Shown here piece by piece: positions 10,425-21,959 of a DNA stretch of 64,000 nt. The number at the start of each line of letters is the position of its first letter. Position 1 is the first letter of the stretch. The translations under genes and the position numbers were made by a program. The stretch is from Ariolimax columbianus (taxonomy: Eukaryota > Mollusca > Gastropoda > Stylommatophora > Arionidae): the NCBI GenBank assembly GCA_036924085.1, contig JAVGWX010000009.1, positions 59,064,331-59,128,330 on the forward strand, read 5' to 3'. A model generated the notes under the pieces. The model saw only the letters and a program-made list of their open reading frames with translations, had not been told where the DNA came from and did not search any database.

Positions 10425-12880
10425 GATGTTTGTTTGCCAAATCAGGATCGTATGAAACATTGATACAACCATATCACTGCAGCTGTTTGTTTGCCAAATC
10501 AAGATCGTAAGAAACATTGATACAGCCATATCACTGCAGCTGTTTGTTTGCCAAATCAAGATCGTATGAAACATTGATACAGCCATATCACTGCAGCTGT
10601 TTGTTTGCCAAATCAAGATCGTATGAAACATTGATACAGCCATATCACTGCAGCTGTTTGTTTGCCAAATCAAGATCGTATGAAACATTGATACAGCCAT
10701 ATCACTGCAGCTGTTTGTTTGCCAAATCAAGATCGTATGAAACATTGATACAGCCATATCACTGCAGCTGTTTGTTTGCCAAATCAAGATCGTATGAAAC
10801 ATTGATACAGCCATATCACTGCAGCTGTTTGTTTGCCAAATCAAGATCGTATGAAACATTGATACAGCCATATCACTGCAGCTGTTTGTTTGCCAAATCA
10901 AGATCGTATGAAACATTGATACAGCCATATCACTGCAGCTGTTTGTTTGCCAAATCAAGATCGTATGAAACATTGATACAGCCATATCACTGCAGCTGTT
11001 TGTTTGCCAAATCAAGATCGTATGAAACATTGATACAGCCATATCACTGCAGCTGTTTGTTTGCCAAATCAAGATCGTATGAAACATTGATACAGCCATA
11101 TCACTGCAGCTGTTTGTTTGCCAAATCAAGATCGTATGAAACATTGATACAGCCATATCACTGCAGCTGTTTGTTTGCCAAATCAAGATCGTATGAAACA
11201 TTGATACAGCCATATCACTGCAGCTGTTTGTTTGCCAAATCAAGATCGTATGAAACATTGATACAGCCATATCACTGCAGCTGTTTGTTTGCCAAATCAA
11301 GATCGTATGAAACATTGATACAGCCATATCACTGCAGCTGTTTGTTTGCCAAATCAAGATCGTATGAAACATTGATACAGCCATATCACTGCAGCTGTTT
11401 GTTTGCCAAATCAAGATCGTATGAAACATTGATACAGCCATATCACTGCAGCTGTTTGTTTGCCAAATCAAGATCGTATGAAACATTGATACAGCCATAT
11501 CACTGCAGCTGTTTGTTTGCCAAATCAAGATCGTATGAAACATTGATACAGCCATATCACTGCAGCTGTTTGTTTGCCAAATCAAGATCGTATGAAACAT
11601 TGATACAGCCATATCACTGCAGCTGTTTGTTTGCCAAATCAAGATCGTATGAAACATTGATACAGCCATATCACTGCAGCTGTTTGTTTGCCAAATCAAG
11701 ATCGTATGAAACATTGATACAGCCATATCACTGCAGCTGTTTGTTTGCCAAATCAAGATCGTATGAAACATTGATACAGCCATATCACTGCAGCTGTTTG
11801 TTTGCCAAATCAAGATCGTATGAAACATTGATACAGCCATATCACTGCAGCTGTTTGTTTGCCAAATCAAGATCGTATGAAACATTGATACAGCCATATC
11901 ACTGCAGCTGTTTGTTTGCCAAATCAAGATCGTATGAAACATTGATACAGCCATATCACTGCAGCTGTTTGTTTGCCAAATCAAGATCGTATGAAACATT
12001 GATACAGCCATATCACTGCAGCTGTTTGTTTGCCAAATCAAGATCGTATGAAACATTGATACAGCCATATCACTGCAGCTGTTTGTTTGCCAAATCAAGA
12101 TCGTATGAAACATTGATACAGCCATATCACTGCAGCTGTTTGTTTGCCAAATCAAGATCGTATGAAACATTGATACAGCCATATCACTGCAGCTGTTTGT
12201 TTGCCAAATCAAGATCGTATGAAACATTGATACAGCCATATCACTGCAGCTGTTTGTTTGCCAAATCAAGATCGTATGAAACATTGATACAGCCATATCA
12301 CTGCAGCTGTTTGTTTGCCAAATCAAGATCGTATGAAACATTGATACAGCCATATCACTGCAGCTTTTTTGTTTGCCAAATCAAGATCGTATGAAACATT
12401 GATACAGCCATATCACTGCAGCTGTTTGTTTGCCAAATCAAGATCGTATGAAACATTGATACAGCCATATCACTGCAGCTGTTTGTTTGCCAAATCAAGA
12501 TCGTATGAAACATTGATACAGCCATATCACTGCAGCTGTTTGTTTGCCAAATCAAGATCGTATGAAACATTGATACAGCCATATCACTGCAGCTGTTTGT
12601 TTGCCAAATCAAGATCGTATGAAACATTGATACAGCCATATCACTGCAGCTGTTTGTTTGCCAAATCAAGATCGTATGAAACATTGATACAGCCATATCA
12701 CTGCAGCTGTTTGTTTGCCAAATCAAGATCGTATGAAACATTGATACAGCCATATCACTGCAGCTGTTTGTTTGCCAAATCAAGATCGTATGAAACATTG
12801 ATACAGCCATATCACTGCAGCTGTTTGTTTGCCAAATCAAGATCGTATGAAACATTGATACAGCCATATCACTGCAGCTT
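10425..12880. repeat. 57 bp near-perfect satellite array (about 43 units)
   Basis: The unit contains 'tgtttgtttgccaaatcaag', 'atcgtatgaaacattgatac' and 'agccatatcactgcagc'. Interior units look identical. The only variants I see are in the first two units (atcaggatc, caaccatat, cgtaagaaac), one single-base length change at about 12361, and the last unit. Because 57 is divisible by three and the unit lacks stops in some frames, long open frames arise on both strands (625 and 653 codons). They are periodic and I do not call them genes. Such homogeneity points to recent expansion or strong homogenisation. Copy number may also be limited or altered by assembly. Confidence 0.97.
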
Positions 12881-13599
12881 TTGAATTGAGGGTGTGGCTG
12901 CAATTGATTTTGAAATGTTTTTCTTGTAATTGTGGTACACTCTGAGAGATTCATGTTTGTCCAGTATCTGATGTTAGATTGCCACTAATATAACAACCTA
13001 CCTTTACTTGTTTCATGTTAGACTTAGACTTTTAATATGTTATTTTTGTTAAACAAATGTTCCCGTTTTTTTCATCTGCTTTCCTGTGCAGTATCTGGAC
13101 TTCATATATTTATGATTGTATCGGAATTTTATCCTAGCTACCACTGCAGTTGTTATTTCTTTACTGTGTTATCACATTGTATGTTCTGCTTTCTAATATT
13201 ATTGTTTAAATAAGGAAATAGTGAAAAGATAAATATTTAAGAAATTCAGAATCAATAACATATGATTCCTGGCGGGAAAAAAACAATAATGAAAGGAAAA
13301 GTAGGACTCAACCTTGCAGACGACAGACAGCGTTATCTGTAGTTGGATAAAATTAAAAGTTTGACAGGAAAAAGAGTGCCATATGTATTATCAAGGCAGA
13401 GATGTTGTTCGAAGCTACTTGAACTGAGTTAACTTTTTCATTACGTATACAGGCTTGCAAGTTTTCATACAATGCCTCGTGGTCTATATTTTGGCTTAAA
13501 CTATTACATACCTATATTTCCAACTTTCGGAATAACAACTTTTCCCAAATTTATAATGTATCTATACTTCATGCATGGATTTTATCATTCAAAAATAGA
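12881..13599. other. Stretch between two satellites, nothing recognised
   Basis: AT-rich. No repeat or protein-like reading seen. Confidence 0.5.
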
Positions 13600-15945
13600 T
13601 CTGTCTAGAAATCTAAAATACTCTTGAGTGAATGTTTTACTAGAATTCGAAATTTTCAGGAGAGAATGAGTTTTACTAGATGTCCAAAATATTCAGTAGA
13701 GAATGAGTTTAGCTAAAAAATTAAAATATGGGAGAATTGGTTTTACTAGAAGTCCAAAATATTTAAGAGTGAATGGGTTTTTTTAGAAATCCAAAATATT
13801 TAACAATGAATAAGTTTTACTAAAAGTCCAAAATATATTTTACTAAAAATAAAATAAAAATATTTAGGAGAGAATGAGTTTTACTAGAATTCCAAAAATA
13901 GACAGAATGAGTTTTGTTGGAAGTCCAACATATTCAGGAGAGAATCAGTTTTACTACACGTACACAATTTTCAGGAGAGAATGAGTTTTACTAGAAAATC
14001 AATAGATGCAAGAATTAGTTTTACTAGAAGTCCGAAATATTCCGGAGTGGATTAGTTTTATTAGAAGTTCAAAATATTTCAGAGATAAATATTTTTACTA
14101 AAATTCAAAAATCATTAGGAGAGAATGAGTTTTACTAGAAGTCCAAAATATTCAAGTGAGAATGAATTTTAATAGAAGTCCAAAATATTTAGAAGTGAAT
14201 GAATTTTACTTAGAAGCCCAAAATACTCAAGAAAGAATTAGTTTTACTAGAAGCCCAAAATACTCAATTAAGAATGAGTCTTACTAGAAGTCCAAAATAT
14301 GAGAGAATTAATTTTACTAAAAGTCAAAATATGAGAGCATGAGTATTACTAGAAGTCCCAAAAATTTAGAAGAGAATCAGTTTTATTAGTAGTCCTAAAT
14401 ATTTAGGAGAGAACGAGATTTACTAGAATTTCCAAATATAAGAGTAAGAGTTTTACTAGAAGTCTAAATATTTAGAAGAGAATGAGTTTTACTAGAAGTC
14501 TAAAATATTCAAGAGAGAATGAATTTTATAGAAGCTCAAAATATTTAGAAGAGAACGAGTTTTACTAGGTCCATAAAATGAGAGATAGTTTTACTCGAAG
14601 GCCAAAATAGTCAAGAAAGAATTAGTTTTACTAGAAGCCCAAAATACTCAATTAAGAATGAGTCTTACTAGAAGTACAAAATATGAGAGAATTAATTTTA
14701 CTAAAAGTCAAAATATGAGAGCATGAGTATTACTAAAAGTCCCAACAATTTTGGAGAGAATCAGTTTTACTAGAAGTCCTAAATATTTAGGAGAGAACGA
14801 GATTTACTAGAATTCCCAAATATGAGAGTAAGAGTTTTACTAGAAGTCTAAAAATTTAGGAGTGAATGAGTTTTACTAGAAGTCTAAAGTATTCAAGAGA
14901 GAAGGAATTTTATAGAAGTCCAAAATATTTAGAAGATAACGAATTTTACTAGGTCCACAAAATGAGAGTAAGAGTTTTACTAGAAGTCTAAATATTTAGG
15001 AGTGAATGAGTTTTACTAGAAGCCCAAAATATTCAAACAAGAATGAGTTTTACTAGAAGTTAAAAAAATGAGAGAATTAATTTTACTACAAGTCAAAATA
15101 TGAGAGAATGGGTTTTACTAAAAGTTACAAATATGAGGGAAAGAGTTTTACTAGTAGTCCACAACATTTACGGATAAATGAGTTTTACTAGAAGTCCAAA
15201 ATATTCCAGAAGTCCAAAATATTTATGAGAGAATCAGTTTTACTAGAAGTCCTAAATATTTAGGAGAGAACGAGATTTACTAGACGTCCCAAAAATGAGA
15301 TAAAGAGTTTTACTAGAAGTCTAATTTGCGAGTGAATGAGTTTTCCTTGAAGTTCAAAATACTCAAGAAAGAATGAGTTTTACTAGAAGTTCAAAATATG
15401 AGAGAATGCGTTTTACTACAGATCAAAATAAGAGAGAATGATTTTGTCTAGAAATCCAAAATAGGAGAGAATTAGTTTTGCTAGACGTCTAAAATATTTA
15501 GGAGTGAATGAATGTTACTAGTAGTCTAAAATATTCAAGAGAGAATGAGTTTTACTAGAAGTTAAAAATATTTAGAAGACAATGAGTTTTTCTAGAAGTC
15601 CAACATATGACAGATTGAGTTTTACTAGAAGTCCAACATATTTAGGAGTGAATGAGTTTTACTAGAAGTTCAAAATATTTAGGAGAGGATGAGTTTTACT
15701 AAAAGTCCAAAATATTTAGAAGAGAATCAGTTTTACCAGAAGTCCAACATATTTAGGACAGAACGAGTTTTGCTAGAAGTCACAAATATTCAAGAGAGAA
15801 TGAATTATTAGAAGTCCAAAATTTGAGATAATGAGGTTTACTAGAAGTTCAAAATAGGTGAAAATGAGTTTTACTAGAAGTCCACAATATTTAGAAATGA
15901 ATGAGTTTTACTAGAAGTAAAAAATATTCTGGAGAGAATAATTTA
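13600..15945. repeat. Degenerate 37-38 bp satellite with higher-order repeats
   Basis: About 60 monomers with consensus near 'gagaatgagttttactagaa' plus 'gtccaaaatatttagga', many with small indels. A multi-monomer block starting at 14251 ('aagcccaaaatactcaatta') returns at 14635, giving a 384 bp higher-order period. Much older or less homogenised than the 57 bp array 700 bases upstream. Confidence 0.92.
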
Positions 15946-15959
15946 TAAGTTTACTTTTG

Positions 15960-16090
15960 AGGACGTTTCTTTGGTAGCTTATTACAATGGCTTGTCTTAC
16001 ATAGCTAGTCGTGTGTGAAGAGAAGTGTCAGGGTCCTCCTGGCTGTAGTGCAATGCAATGCTCCCCAGTAATCTCACAAATATAGTGTAA
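15960..16090 (+). repeat. Dispersed repeat E, copy 1
   Basis: Shares 'gggtcctcctggctgtagtg' and 'caatgcaatgctccccagta' with copies at 24690-24850, 27865-28015 and 53505-53615. Each copy also carries an upstream 'ttacagtggctt..cttaca' block. I do not recognise the family. Confidence 0.65.
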
Positions 16091-16805
16091 ATTAATTAAG
16101 GCCAAGGTTTATCGACCTACCTTGCTTATTTCGTGACGCTGAACAGCAATACCGAGTATCTAATTGGGGAAAGCAAATTAGGACAAGTCATACTGAATAT
16201 ATTCACAGGTGGTGTAAAATAAAGTAAATATAATTTTGACACATGGATAACTAAGATAAAAGTAATCTTGAAAAGTAATCATTGGAGAGTTATGTGCCCT
16301 TTCAATGGCCAACACCGCCTAAAATTGGCTCCAATTTGTCAAATTTCTAAAGATTTTCGTTGTTCAAAACACCATGAGGTGTAGGAAGTAAAAATGGAAA
16401 ATAGATAAGTGTGTAGTTGGACCATCTAGTTAGGTTTCACTATTATTTACGTGTTGCGGCCTGCTTTTGTAATATTACTGGGAAGATACGCGTGGTCTGG
16501 AGACATTGTTAATGTGACCGAGATGCAACGTGAGGAGGTTAGCGGAAACTCCGAGGAGAAACCAGGTAGATGAGGCGTAATCCTTGGAAGGCAGCTGCTC
16601 TAGGAAAAGGAAAAGAATGATGAAAAACGACAAATAAGAGTCATCTCGGGAGCTACGGAGATCGGCTCTATCGTCGATGGCTCAAATAAATGTAGTCAGA
16701 AAAAGTGGATGCAAAAGGAGAGTAAGGAAAGACAAGAGGAGAGAGACAAAGAGAGGGAATGGAAAGAGAAAAGGCAGAAACAATTCAGACAGACTTGATT
16801 TTTAA
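16091..16805. other. Unassigned stretch, purine-rich near 16600-16800
   Basis: No gene or repeat family recognised. Confidence 0.45.
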
Positions 16806-17590
16806 AATATGCGAATCGCCCATTGGAATTTCCTCAGTTCTTGTTAACGCCAAACCAATATCCAAAAATTGATCTATGATTTCGGCGTAGTCATGATCCA
16901 CGTGACATGTTAAAAGGAGAATAGTACCACCGAATGTCCAGGATACAGGTGCTACAGTAACTCATGTGGGACTGGAAGGCGGGGCCCGTATAGTGGGGCC
17001 TTTCCATTGCACTTTGGTTGGATTTGACCACTGAGATTATGTACATACAGACGCACACACGCATCCGCATCCAAGTACTGCTTAATACATCCTGATATCG
17101 ACTAAAAGACTACGGTCAGTGGTGGAAAGAGTGTGCCTTCCCCAGTAGAATGCAAAGAGGAAAACCATTAACAAACAAAACGGAGCCTTGCTCCATACAT
17201 GAATCAACAACTCTCAAAAACATGGATATATACTAACACCAATCAGATTGAGGAGATCGAATTTGAAGGGATCGCAGTGACTCCAATATTGGAGGATCTA
17301 TAACTTGTATGACACACGTGACTCTGCTATTTGATGAGATAAAGTGGGATTGTTTCGATGAATTGTCAGGTGCCTGGCAAAAAAGTGTTTCATTGTGGGC
17401 GATTATAATGCTAGATCGAAGAGGTGGGGAATTGCTACTGAAAATAGACACGGGTTTACTTTCAGATAGCCACTATTCAACGCAAACATTACAGTCCTGA
17501 ATGATGGACGCCCGACAATATTCCCGGCCTGGGAATACAGATGGTGCCATCTATCTGGCACTGATATCCAGCGATGTTGCTCCCTCTACA
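16806..17590 (+). pseudogene. LINE endonuclease domain fragment, heavily decayed
   Basis: Near 17398 a frame reads 'GDYNARSKRWG', the conserved GD(F/Y)N block followed by W-G as in AP-type endonucleases of I/Jockey-like LINEs. After one stop it continues 'NITVLNDGRPTIFP', the usual text downstream. A possible domain start, 'MRIAHWNFLS', is at about 16808, broken by stops. A CAGA microsatellite cuts the fragment at about 17590. An RNase H LINE C-terminal fragment at 18040-18300 lies in the same orientation and may come from the same insertion. Confidence 0.55.
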
Positions 17591-17599
17591 CACTGGAAG

Positions 17600-17815
17600 A
17601 CAGACAGACATACGCACACAGACAAACACACACAGACAAACACACACAGACAGACAAACACACATGCAGCCACACACACGCAGAGACAGACAGACACAGA
17701 GACAGACAGACACAGAGACAGACAGACACAGAGACAGACAGACACACAGACAGACACAGACAGACACAGACAGACAGACAGACAGGCAGGCAGGCAGACA
17801 TACATACATACATAC
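17600..17815. repeat. CAGA/CACA compound microsatellite
   Basis: About 215 bp of 'cagacagacacacagacaga' type repeats. It gives long open frames in all phases on both strands (Thr/Gln-rich, Val/Cys-rich) that are artefacts. Confidence 0.97.
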
Positions 17816-18039
17816 ACAAGCACGGACGCACGCCACACACCACACGCACTGCTGTTGGAATAAAGTGGAAGAAACTAATTCCTCTGGCCTCAGATTATTG
17901 TTAGGTGAGATTCATCACTTTTTTGTCACGTCGGTTTGTCTGCTCTTAGCGGAAGTTAAATATTCATTTACAGATGGTTGTCAACTATGAACAACAAACG
18001 GGCATTATAATGTAAGATGGCATGAAGAACACTAGAAAT

Positions 18040-18300
18040 ACAACGGAGATGATGGTTACTGTCAATTATTCAGAAAAGACAAGGCTATCATACGTTTCCG
18101 AACTGACCGCAACAGAATGATACACCACCTGTACATCAAATTCAAGATAAGTACCATCAGTTTATGTTACTGCGCCCAATCAGGAATGACAAAAAAACCT
18201 GTATTTCAGAACGAAGCACACAGGACGAAGAATGAGGGAGGATGTGGCCAAGCACACACACCTCGAGGACAAACAGTACGACGGTAAAAGTAGACCCTGT
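18040..18300 (+). pseudogene. RNase H-type LINE, C-terminal fragment
   Basis: One frame reads 'CQLFRKDKAIIRFRTDRNRM', then 'HLYIKFKISTISLCYC'. This matches the segment after RNase H in LINEs with 'LRTGHNRL...CxCG' text, as seen in better copies at 36470-36690 and 48060-48200. The usual C-H-C knuckle is partly lost. Remaining text is degenerate. Confidence 0.55.
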
Positions 18301-18349
18301 AAAAGAAAGATTACTTTACTGAAGAATCCATAGTCTCAGTCTAAATGAG

Positions 18350-18432
18350 CGAAGATCGCAGAAGAAGAAAAAGTAGAAGAAAAAAGAACACGAACAAGAA
18401 CAAGGACGAGAAGAAGGAAGAAGAGGAAGATA
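18350..18432. repeat. GAA/AGA-rich low-complexity tract
   Basis: Purine-only run on the plus strand, similar to the GAA tails of LINEs and SINEs elsewhere in the window. Whether it is such a tail cannot be decided. Confidence 0.7.
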
Positions 18433-18739
18433 TGAGCAGTGACTTAGATGATTGCTGGGTTCTTTTACTATGAGTAATAATCGCACTAGTCCATTGCTCT
18501 TCGACCTGGGCGTTACAGCTCACTAGTGGGGGACTTTAGCTTGCAGGTGGGCGGTAGCTCTTAATAATAAGTGGCATTCTGTATTAAAAACACGAGGAAA
18601 TTTTCGCAGAATATAAGCAAACCATCTAAAGTGCAAATTTTGGGAACCTGTTTTTTTCTCGTGGCAGCAAAAGGCTGTGAAACATAGAAAATTTTCCAAA
18701 CATCGAGTCCTTCGAGTCGAAATGTTATAGAAAGATCAT

Positions 18740-19075
18740 CAGAGCACCGTGGACCGAAAAAAAAAAGAATTCAGACATTCGAGAAGAGTTGGGCATAGAG
18801 GAGAACTGGTTCATAAATTCCATCATGAACAGAAATTGAAATACTTCTGCCACATCAAAAGGAACATCAGTCTTAAGAGAACGGTAATGAAATATATGGT
18901 GTCGGGCAATAGAGGTAGAGGCAGACCAAGAAGGCATGGCACCAAAATTTCAAGTAATGCTTGGGCAAGACTCTGGAGCAGACTGGAGATTTGGCAAGAG
19001 ATCGAGTTTTTTTCAGACCGGCTGTTTTTAGAGCGACGATCTGTAAAGAGCATGCTACATGATGATTAAACACAT
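18740..19075 (+). pseudogene. LINE C-terminal fragment (GRGRPRR type)
   Basis: The frame from 18749 reads 'LKYFCHIKRNISLKRTVMK' then 'NRGRGRPRRHG', the well-known end of many RTE/craniofacial-like LINE ORFs ('YFGHIxR...GRGRPRRxW'). The fragment ends at a stop at 19069. The reverse transcriptase core is absent, so this is a 5'-truncated copy. Confidence 0.75.
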
Positions 19076-19119
19076 CCAAAATACACGGAATCAGTTGACG
19101 ATAGCAGAATTTTCTTCAA

Positions 19120-19210
19120 TGTTAATTTTAGTGGGGGGTAAGCAATATTTACTGTCATGAAAGTTACAAGTGGGCGCCAGGTATAGAAAGGTTGAGGAGC
19201 CCTGCTACAG
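19120..19210 (-). mobile_element. hAT-type terminal fragment
   Basis: Text 'gtgggcgccaggtatagaaa' followed by 'ggttgaggagccctg' matches the end at 58235-58297 and resembles hAT termini ('cagtgctcctcaaccttttt' on the other strand). A related 'gcaggtgggcggtagc' lies at 18540. No partner end was identified. Confidence 0.45.
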
Positions 19211-19694
19211 TCGATGACTTAACATTTTACTCACTGAGCAAGCAAACCACAGCAGTGGGGTAGAAAATAGAGGCCGACTGATTGGCTTATTACAGCGGTA
19301 TAATTATTGTAATGTTCCGTGCTCGGTGGCAGATATTATCTTGTATCTCTTGAGACGAAATCGTGCGTCTTTCTTGAGTTTTCAAAAATTGGAACATGAC
19401 CTTGTTGGAATCAATGAAGTCAAGAAAAAGGTCAAGTGCTCTTTAGTGCTGCTCAAGAGGTTTGACATGGGTGATGGTCTAGAACACTCTGTACTTCCCT
19501 TTCCATTGTTTCTCGCTAGATGATGTACGATAGGGGTGTCCAACCTTTTATTGTAACCTTTGAGGAATGCTTCCCAAACTTGTCAGTGTTACCCCCTTTC
19601 AGGTATTTATCAATTGTTGCAGGGACCAGTGCAAATTTACTGAAATACTATTTTTTTCGCTCATCTTAAATTTCAAATAACATTTTAATAAAGT
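19211..19694. other. Unassigned stretch with a second hAT-like motif at 19530
   Basis: 'ggggtgtccaaccttttatt' at 19532 looks like a hAT terminal motif. Nothing else is recognised. Confidence 0.4.
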
Positions 19695-20060
19695 AAATAT
19701 CAAAAGGGGGAGAAGAGCAACGTCTGGTCAAGCAAAATATACAAATCGGACATGTTAGGGTCAGGCAAAATATACTGGTCAAGACCTCCGCCTTGAATTC
19801 CCAGCAGTTGTCTCTGGAAACGGGCTGGTTTCAATGTAACCTGGCTAGCTCTGTGGGAGATCGAGTGATCCAGGTAGTAGTAAGCGACACGCAGATGAAA
19901 CCAAACATAGCACAACCGTCTGGAGGACAAGGTTCACTTTCCTCAGTACGCTCGGGATGTGAGGAAAAATACTGTAAACCGCCACTACATGCCATTTTCA
20001 GGGCACACCAAAAAGCCAACTTACTCATTGTTGGTAACCAACAACAAAATTTAAATTAAA
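19695..20060 (+). repeat. Dispersed repeat D, copy 1
   Basis: About 360 bp sharing 'ggaaacgggctg', 'gagatc..cgtgatcc', 'gtagtaagcgacacgcagat' and an end near 'ctcattgttgg..ccaacaac' with copies at 40510-40885 (+) and 43760-44078 (-). No coding potential. It may be a SINE or other non-autonomous element of a family I do not recognise. Confidence 0.75.
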
Positions 20061-20329
20061 ATAGTTCCATCAATTTGTATATGAAAAAATGGCCGATCTC
20101 ATGTATTGGTCGAAAGACAGTTGAAGCTTTTGGAAATCGCTGAAAGCCGAGATCCAAGCGAGTTTAAAGTTGTTATTTAGTTTCTTGTGATCTTGTGTGG
20201 ACAGGCAACTGAAGGCACGTGAACCAGCACCGGTCGGCGAATCTTCACTTTGAGAATCATTGTCTTTGAGCGCATTAAAAACTAGTGGTAGTTATGTGGG
20301 AATATTTGTACTTTGTCAGTGCCCCTTTA

Positions 20330-20373
20330 CGTCATCATCCTCTGGTTGGTCAGTCCTAAGACTTGTTGTAAGG
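20330..20373 (-). repeat. Spacer-like motif on the 28S side of the rDNA segment
   Basis: 'ggttggtcagtcctaagact' then 'tgttgtaaggttgtc' closely matches the repeat at 23916-24070 on the 18S side, suggesting intergenic-spacer subrepeats on both flanks of the rDNA remnant. Confidence 0.5.
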
Positions 20374-20515
20374 TTGTCTTCTTCTTCTTCGTACGCTGTT
20401 TACAGCGATATTTACGTTGCACTGTTTTATTTTGTTAAGCCTGTGGCTCAGTGCATCCGATTTCAACAGGCGTTTCTGTAGGGTTGCCCTCCTTAGCCTT
20501 TGGCTGTCCCCAGCC
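20374..20515 (-). mobile_element. SINE-A partial copy with GAA-type tail
   Basis: 'cttcttcttcttcgtacgct' (a GAA tail on the minus strand) is followed by 'gttgcactg' and 'cagtgcatccgatttcaaca', matching the SINE-A body at 42180-42240. The tRNA head is missing. Confidence 0.55.
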
Positions 20516-20925
20516 TAACTGCAAGGCAACAGTTGTTTTTGGTCAGAGTTGTCTCTCTTAGGAAGTTGTCTGGCAGGACTATCGAGTCTTCCCTACTCGT
20601 GTCTATAGGGTTTGGCAATGATATGATGGACTATGTACTAGTTTGTACTATCCCGGAAGAGAGGCAGTCCAGTGTGACTTTGTCCCAGGATCGTCACGTC
20701 CTGCCAGAAACGTAGCATATGCATGTGAGTGAGGTATCTCTTTGCTCCCTTTATTTTCTCGGCTTATCTGCAGTGATGGTACGCCTAGCATTCCCCGCCA
20801 CCCGGGAGGTTGTCACAATAGGGCAGAAGGTGCAATGTCCGCTGGACTGCATCTCTTCTGCGTCCATTGGGATGACTGATAGCATACAGAGGCAAAGAGC
20901 GAGGCAGGAGTGCATTTTACCAGGT
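20516..20925. other. Probable ribosomal spacer next to the 28S remnant
   Basis: No gene is seen. By position, this lies downstream of the 28S 3' pieces on the minus strand, so it is most simply derived from intergenic spacer. Confidence 0.4.
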
Positions 20926-21190
20926 GCATTTCTGCGGCTCTACCGGGCCGGGCTGAGACGCAAGCCCTAGCCATGTCGTAGCCTGCCATCACAGCGGTGC
21001 TGAGATTTAGGGCGGGATTCTGGCTTAGAGGCGTTCGGCCGTAGTCCGTCAGCTTATCAGCCAAGCACGTGGAGCAAATGTCAGCGACCTGTGATTCCTC
21101 TCGAAATAGTGCATTTGACCAGGGGACAAGCCTGGTCATTGCAAGGAGATGTTGTTCGCCTGGTGTGCGGACATATCTCATGGTCAAGGG
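20926..21190 (-). pseudogene. 28S rRNA 3'-end fragment, copy a (degenerate)
   Basis: Plus-strand text 'gagatttagggcgggattct', 'ggcttagaggcgttcggccg' and 'cagccaagcacgtgg' is the reverse complement of the 28S 3' terminal region ('CGCCTCTAAGTCAGAATCCCGCCC' side and the segment after the sarcin-ricin loop). The loop itself is damaged ('gattcctctcgaaatagtgc'). Better preserved text lies in copy b. Confidence 0.85.
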
Positions 21191-21329
21191 TTGAGTCTCA
21201 GCACTGAGGTAGCTGATCTACTGCTTAGGGCACCCCGACCGAGAATTAAGTCTTCTATAAATGGTTTCATACCTCATCGCCGTATGGGGTGAATATCGAG
21301 CAGCTTCCCACCCGCTTTGATCGGCGGAC

Positions 21330-21645
21330 GGCAGAGACCTCATTCTGCGGCTCGACCGGGCGGGGCTGGAGCGGGAGCCCCAGGTCCCCACCATGTCGAA
21401 GCCTCCCTTTGCAATCGTGCTGAGCTTTTGGGCGGGATTTTGCTTAGAGGCGTTCGGCCGTAATCCCTCGCCTTGTAGCCTCGCGCCGTTGGCTTATCAG
21501 CCTAGTACGTGAACCAAATGTCTGCGGCTCCTCTCGAGTTGAGCAGGATTACCGTAGCAACTCCCTGTCATTAGTCGGGTAAAACTGACCTGTCTTCCGA
21601 GGGTCTATTTCCAGCACCCTTTCAATATTAGACTAGACGTATCAA
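21330..21645 (-). pseudogene. 28S rRNA 3'-end fragment, copy b
   Basis: Contains 'gagcttttgggcgggatttt', 'cttagaggcgttcggccgta', 'ggcttatcagcctagtacgt', 'gaaccaaatgtctgcggctc', and then 'ctctcgagttgagcaggatt' where functional 28S has the sarcin-ricin loop (AGTACGAGAGGA on the other strand). The loop here reads CAACTCGAGAGGA, a change at a near-invariant site. It continues with 'gggtaaaactgacctgtctt'. A pseudogene of the large-subunit rRNA. Confidence 0.9.
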
Positions 21646-21699
21646 TAGAGGGCTTTTTAGTTTGTCAATAATGACCAAGTTTCTGGAACCTGCGATTTC

Positions 21700-21913
21700 T
21701 GCAGGGTTAAGACCAGATTACCATAGCAGACGCTCTTTCATTAGGGGGTTAAGAGACTGACCTGTCTTCCGTGGGTCTAATACCAGCACTTGTTCACTAT
21801 TAGACCCCACGAAGGAGCTCTCGATTTGACAGTCATTCTACATAATTGGCGTGTTGAATCAATTTAAGCCACAGACTCCACTCCTGGTAGTGCTCTTACG
21901 TCAATTTCTTTAT
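21700..21913 (-). pseudogene. Chimeric 28S/18S unit 1
   Basis: The 28S part ('gggttaagagactgacctgt', 'gggtctaataccagcac', 'ttagacccc') runs through about 35 bases of non-rRNA text into 18S sequence 'cgtgttgaatcaatttaagc' and 'cagactccactcctggtagt', ending in 'tcttacgtcaatttctttat'. Compared with unit 2 at 21960-22110 it is more diverged. The normal order would need the whole of 28S 5', 5.8S, spacers and 18S 3' in between. Confidence 0.85.
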
Positions 21914-21959
21914 CACACACTGAATGCAGACCAATCGAGCCACAGAGGGCATAACCCCA

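Noticed and set aside
10392..12394. Open frames of 625 and 653 codons on opposite strands, as possible repeat proteins
   Set aside because: They are created by a 57 bp unit divisible by three and stop-free in those frames. No non-repeat exon or coding-like substitution pattern is seen.
17489..17990. Val/Cys-rich and Thr/Gln-rich frames of 87-138 codons
   Set aside because: Products of the CAGA microsatellite, open in several frames on both strands.
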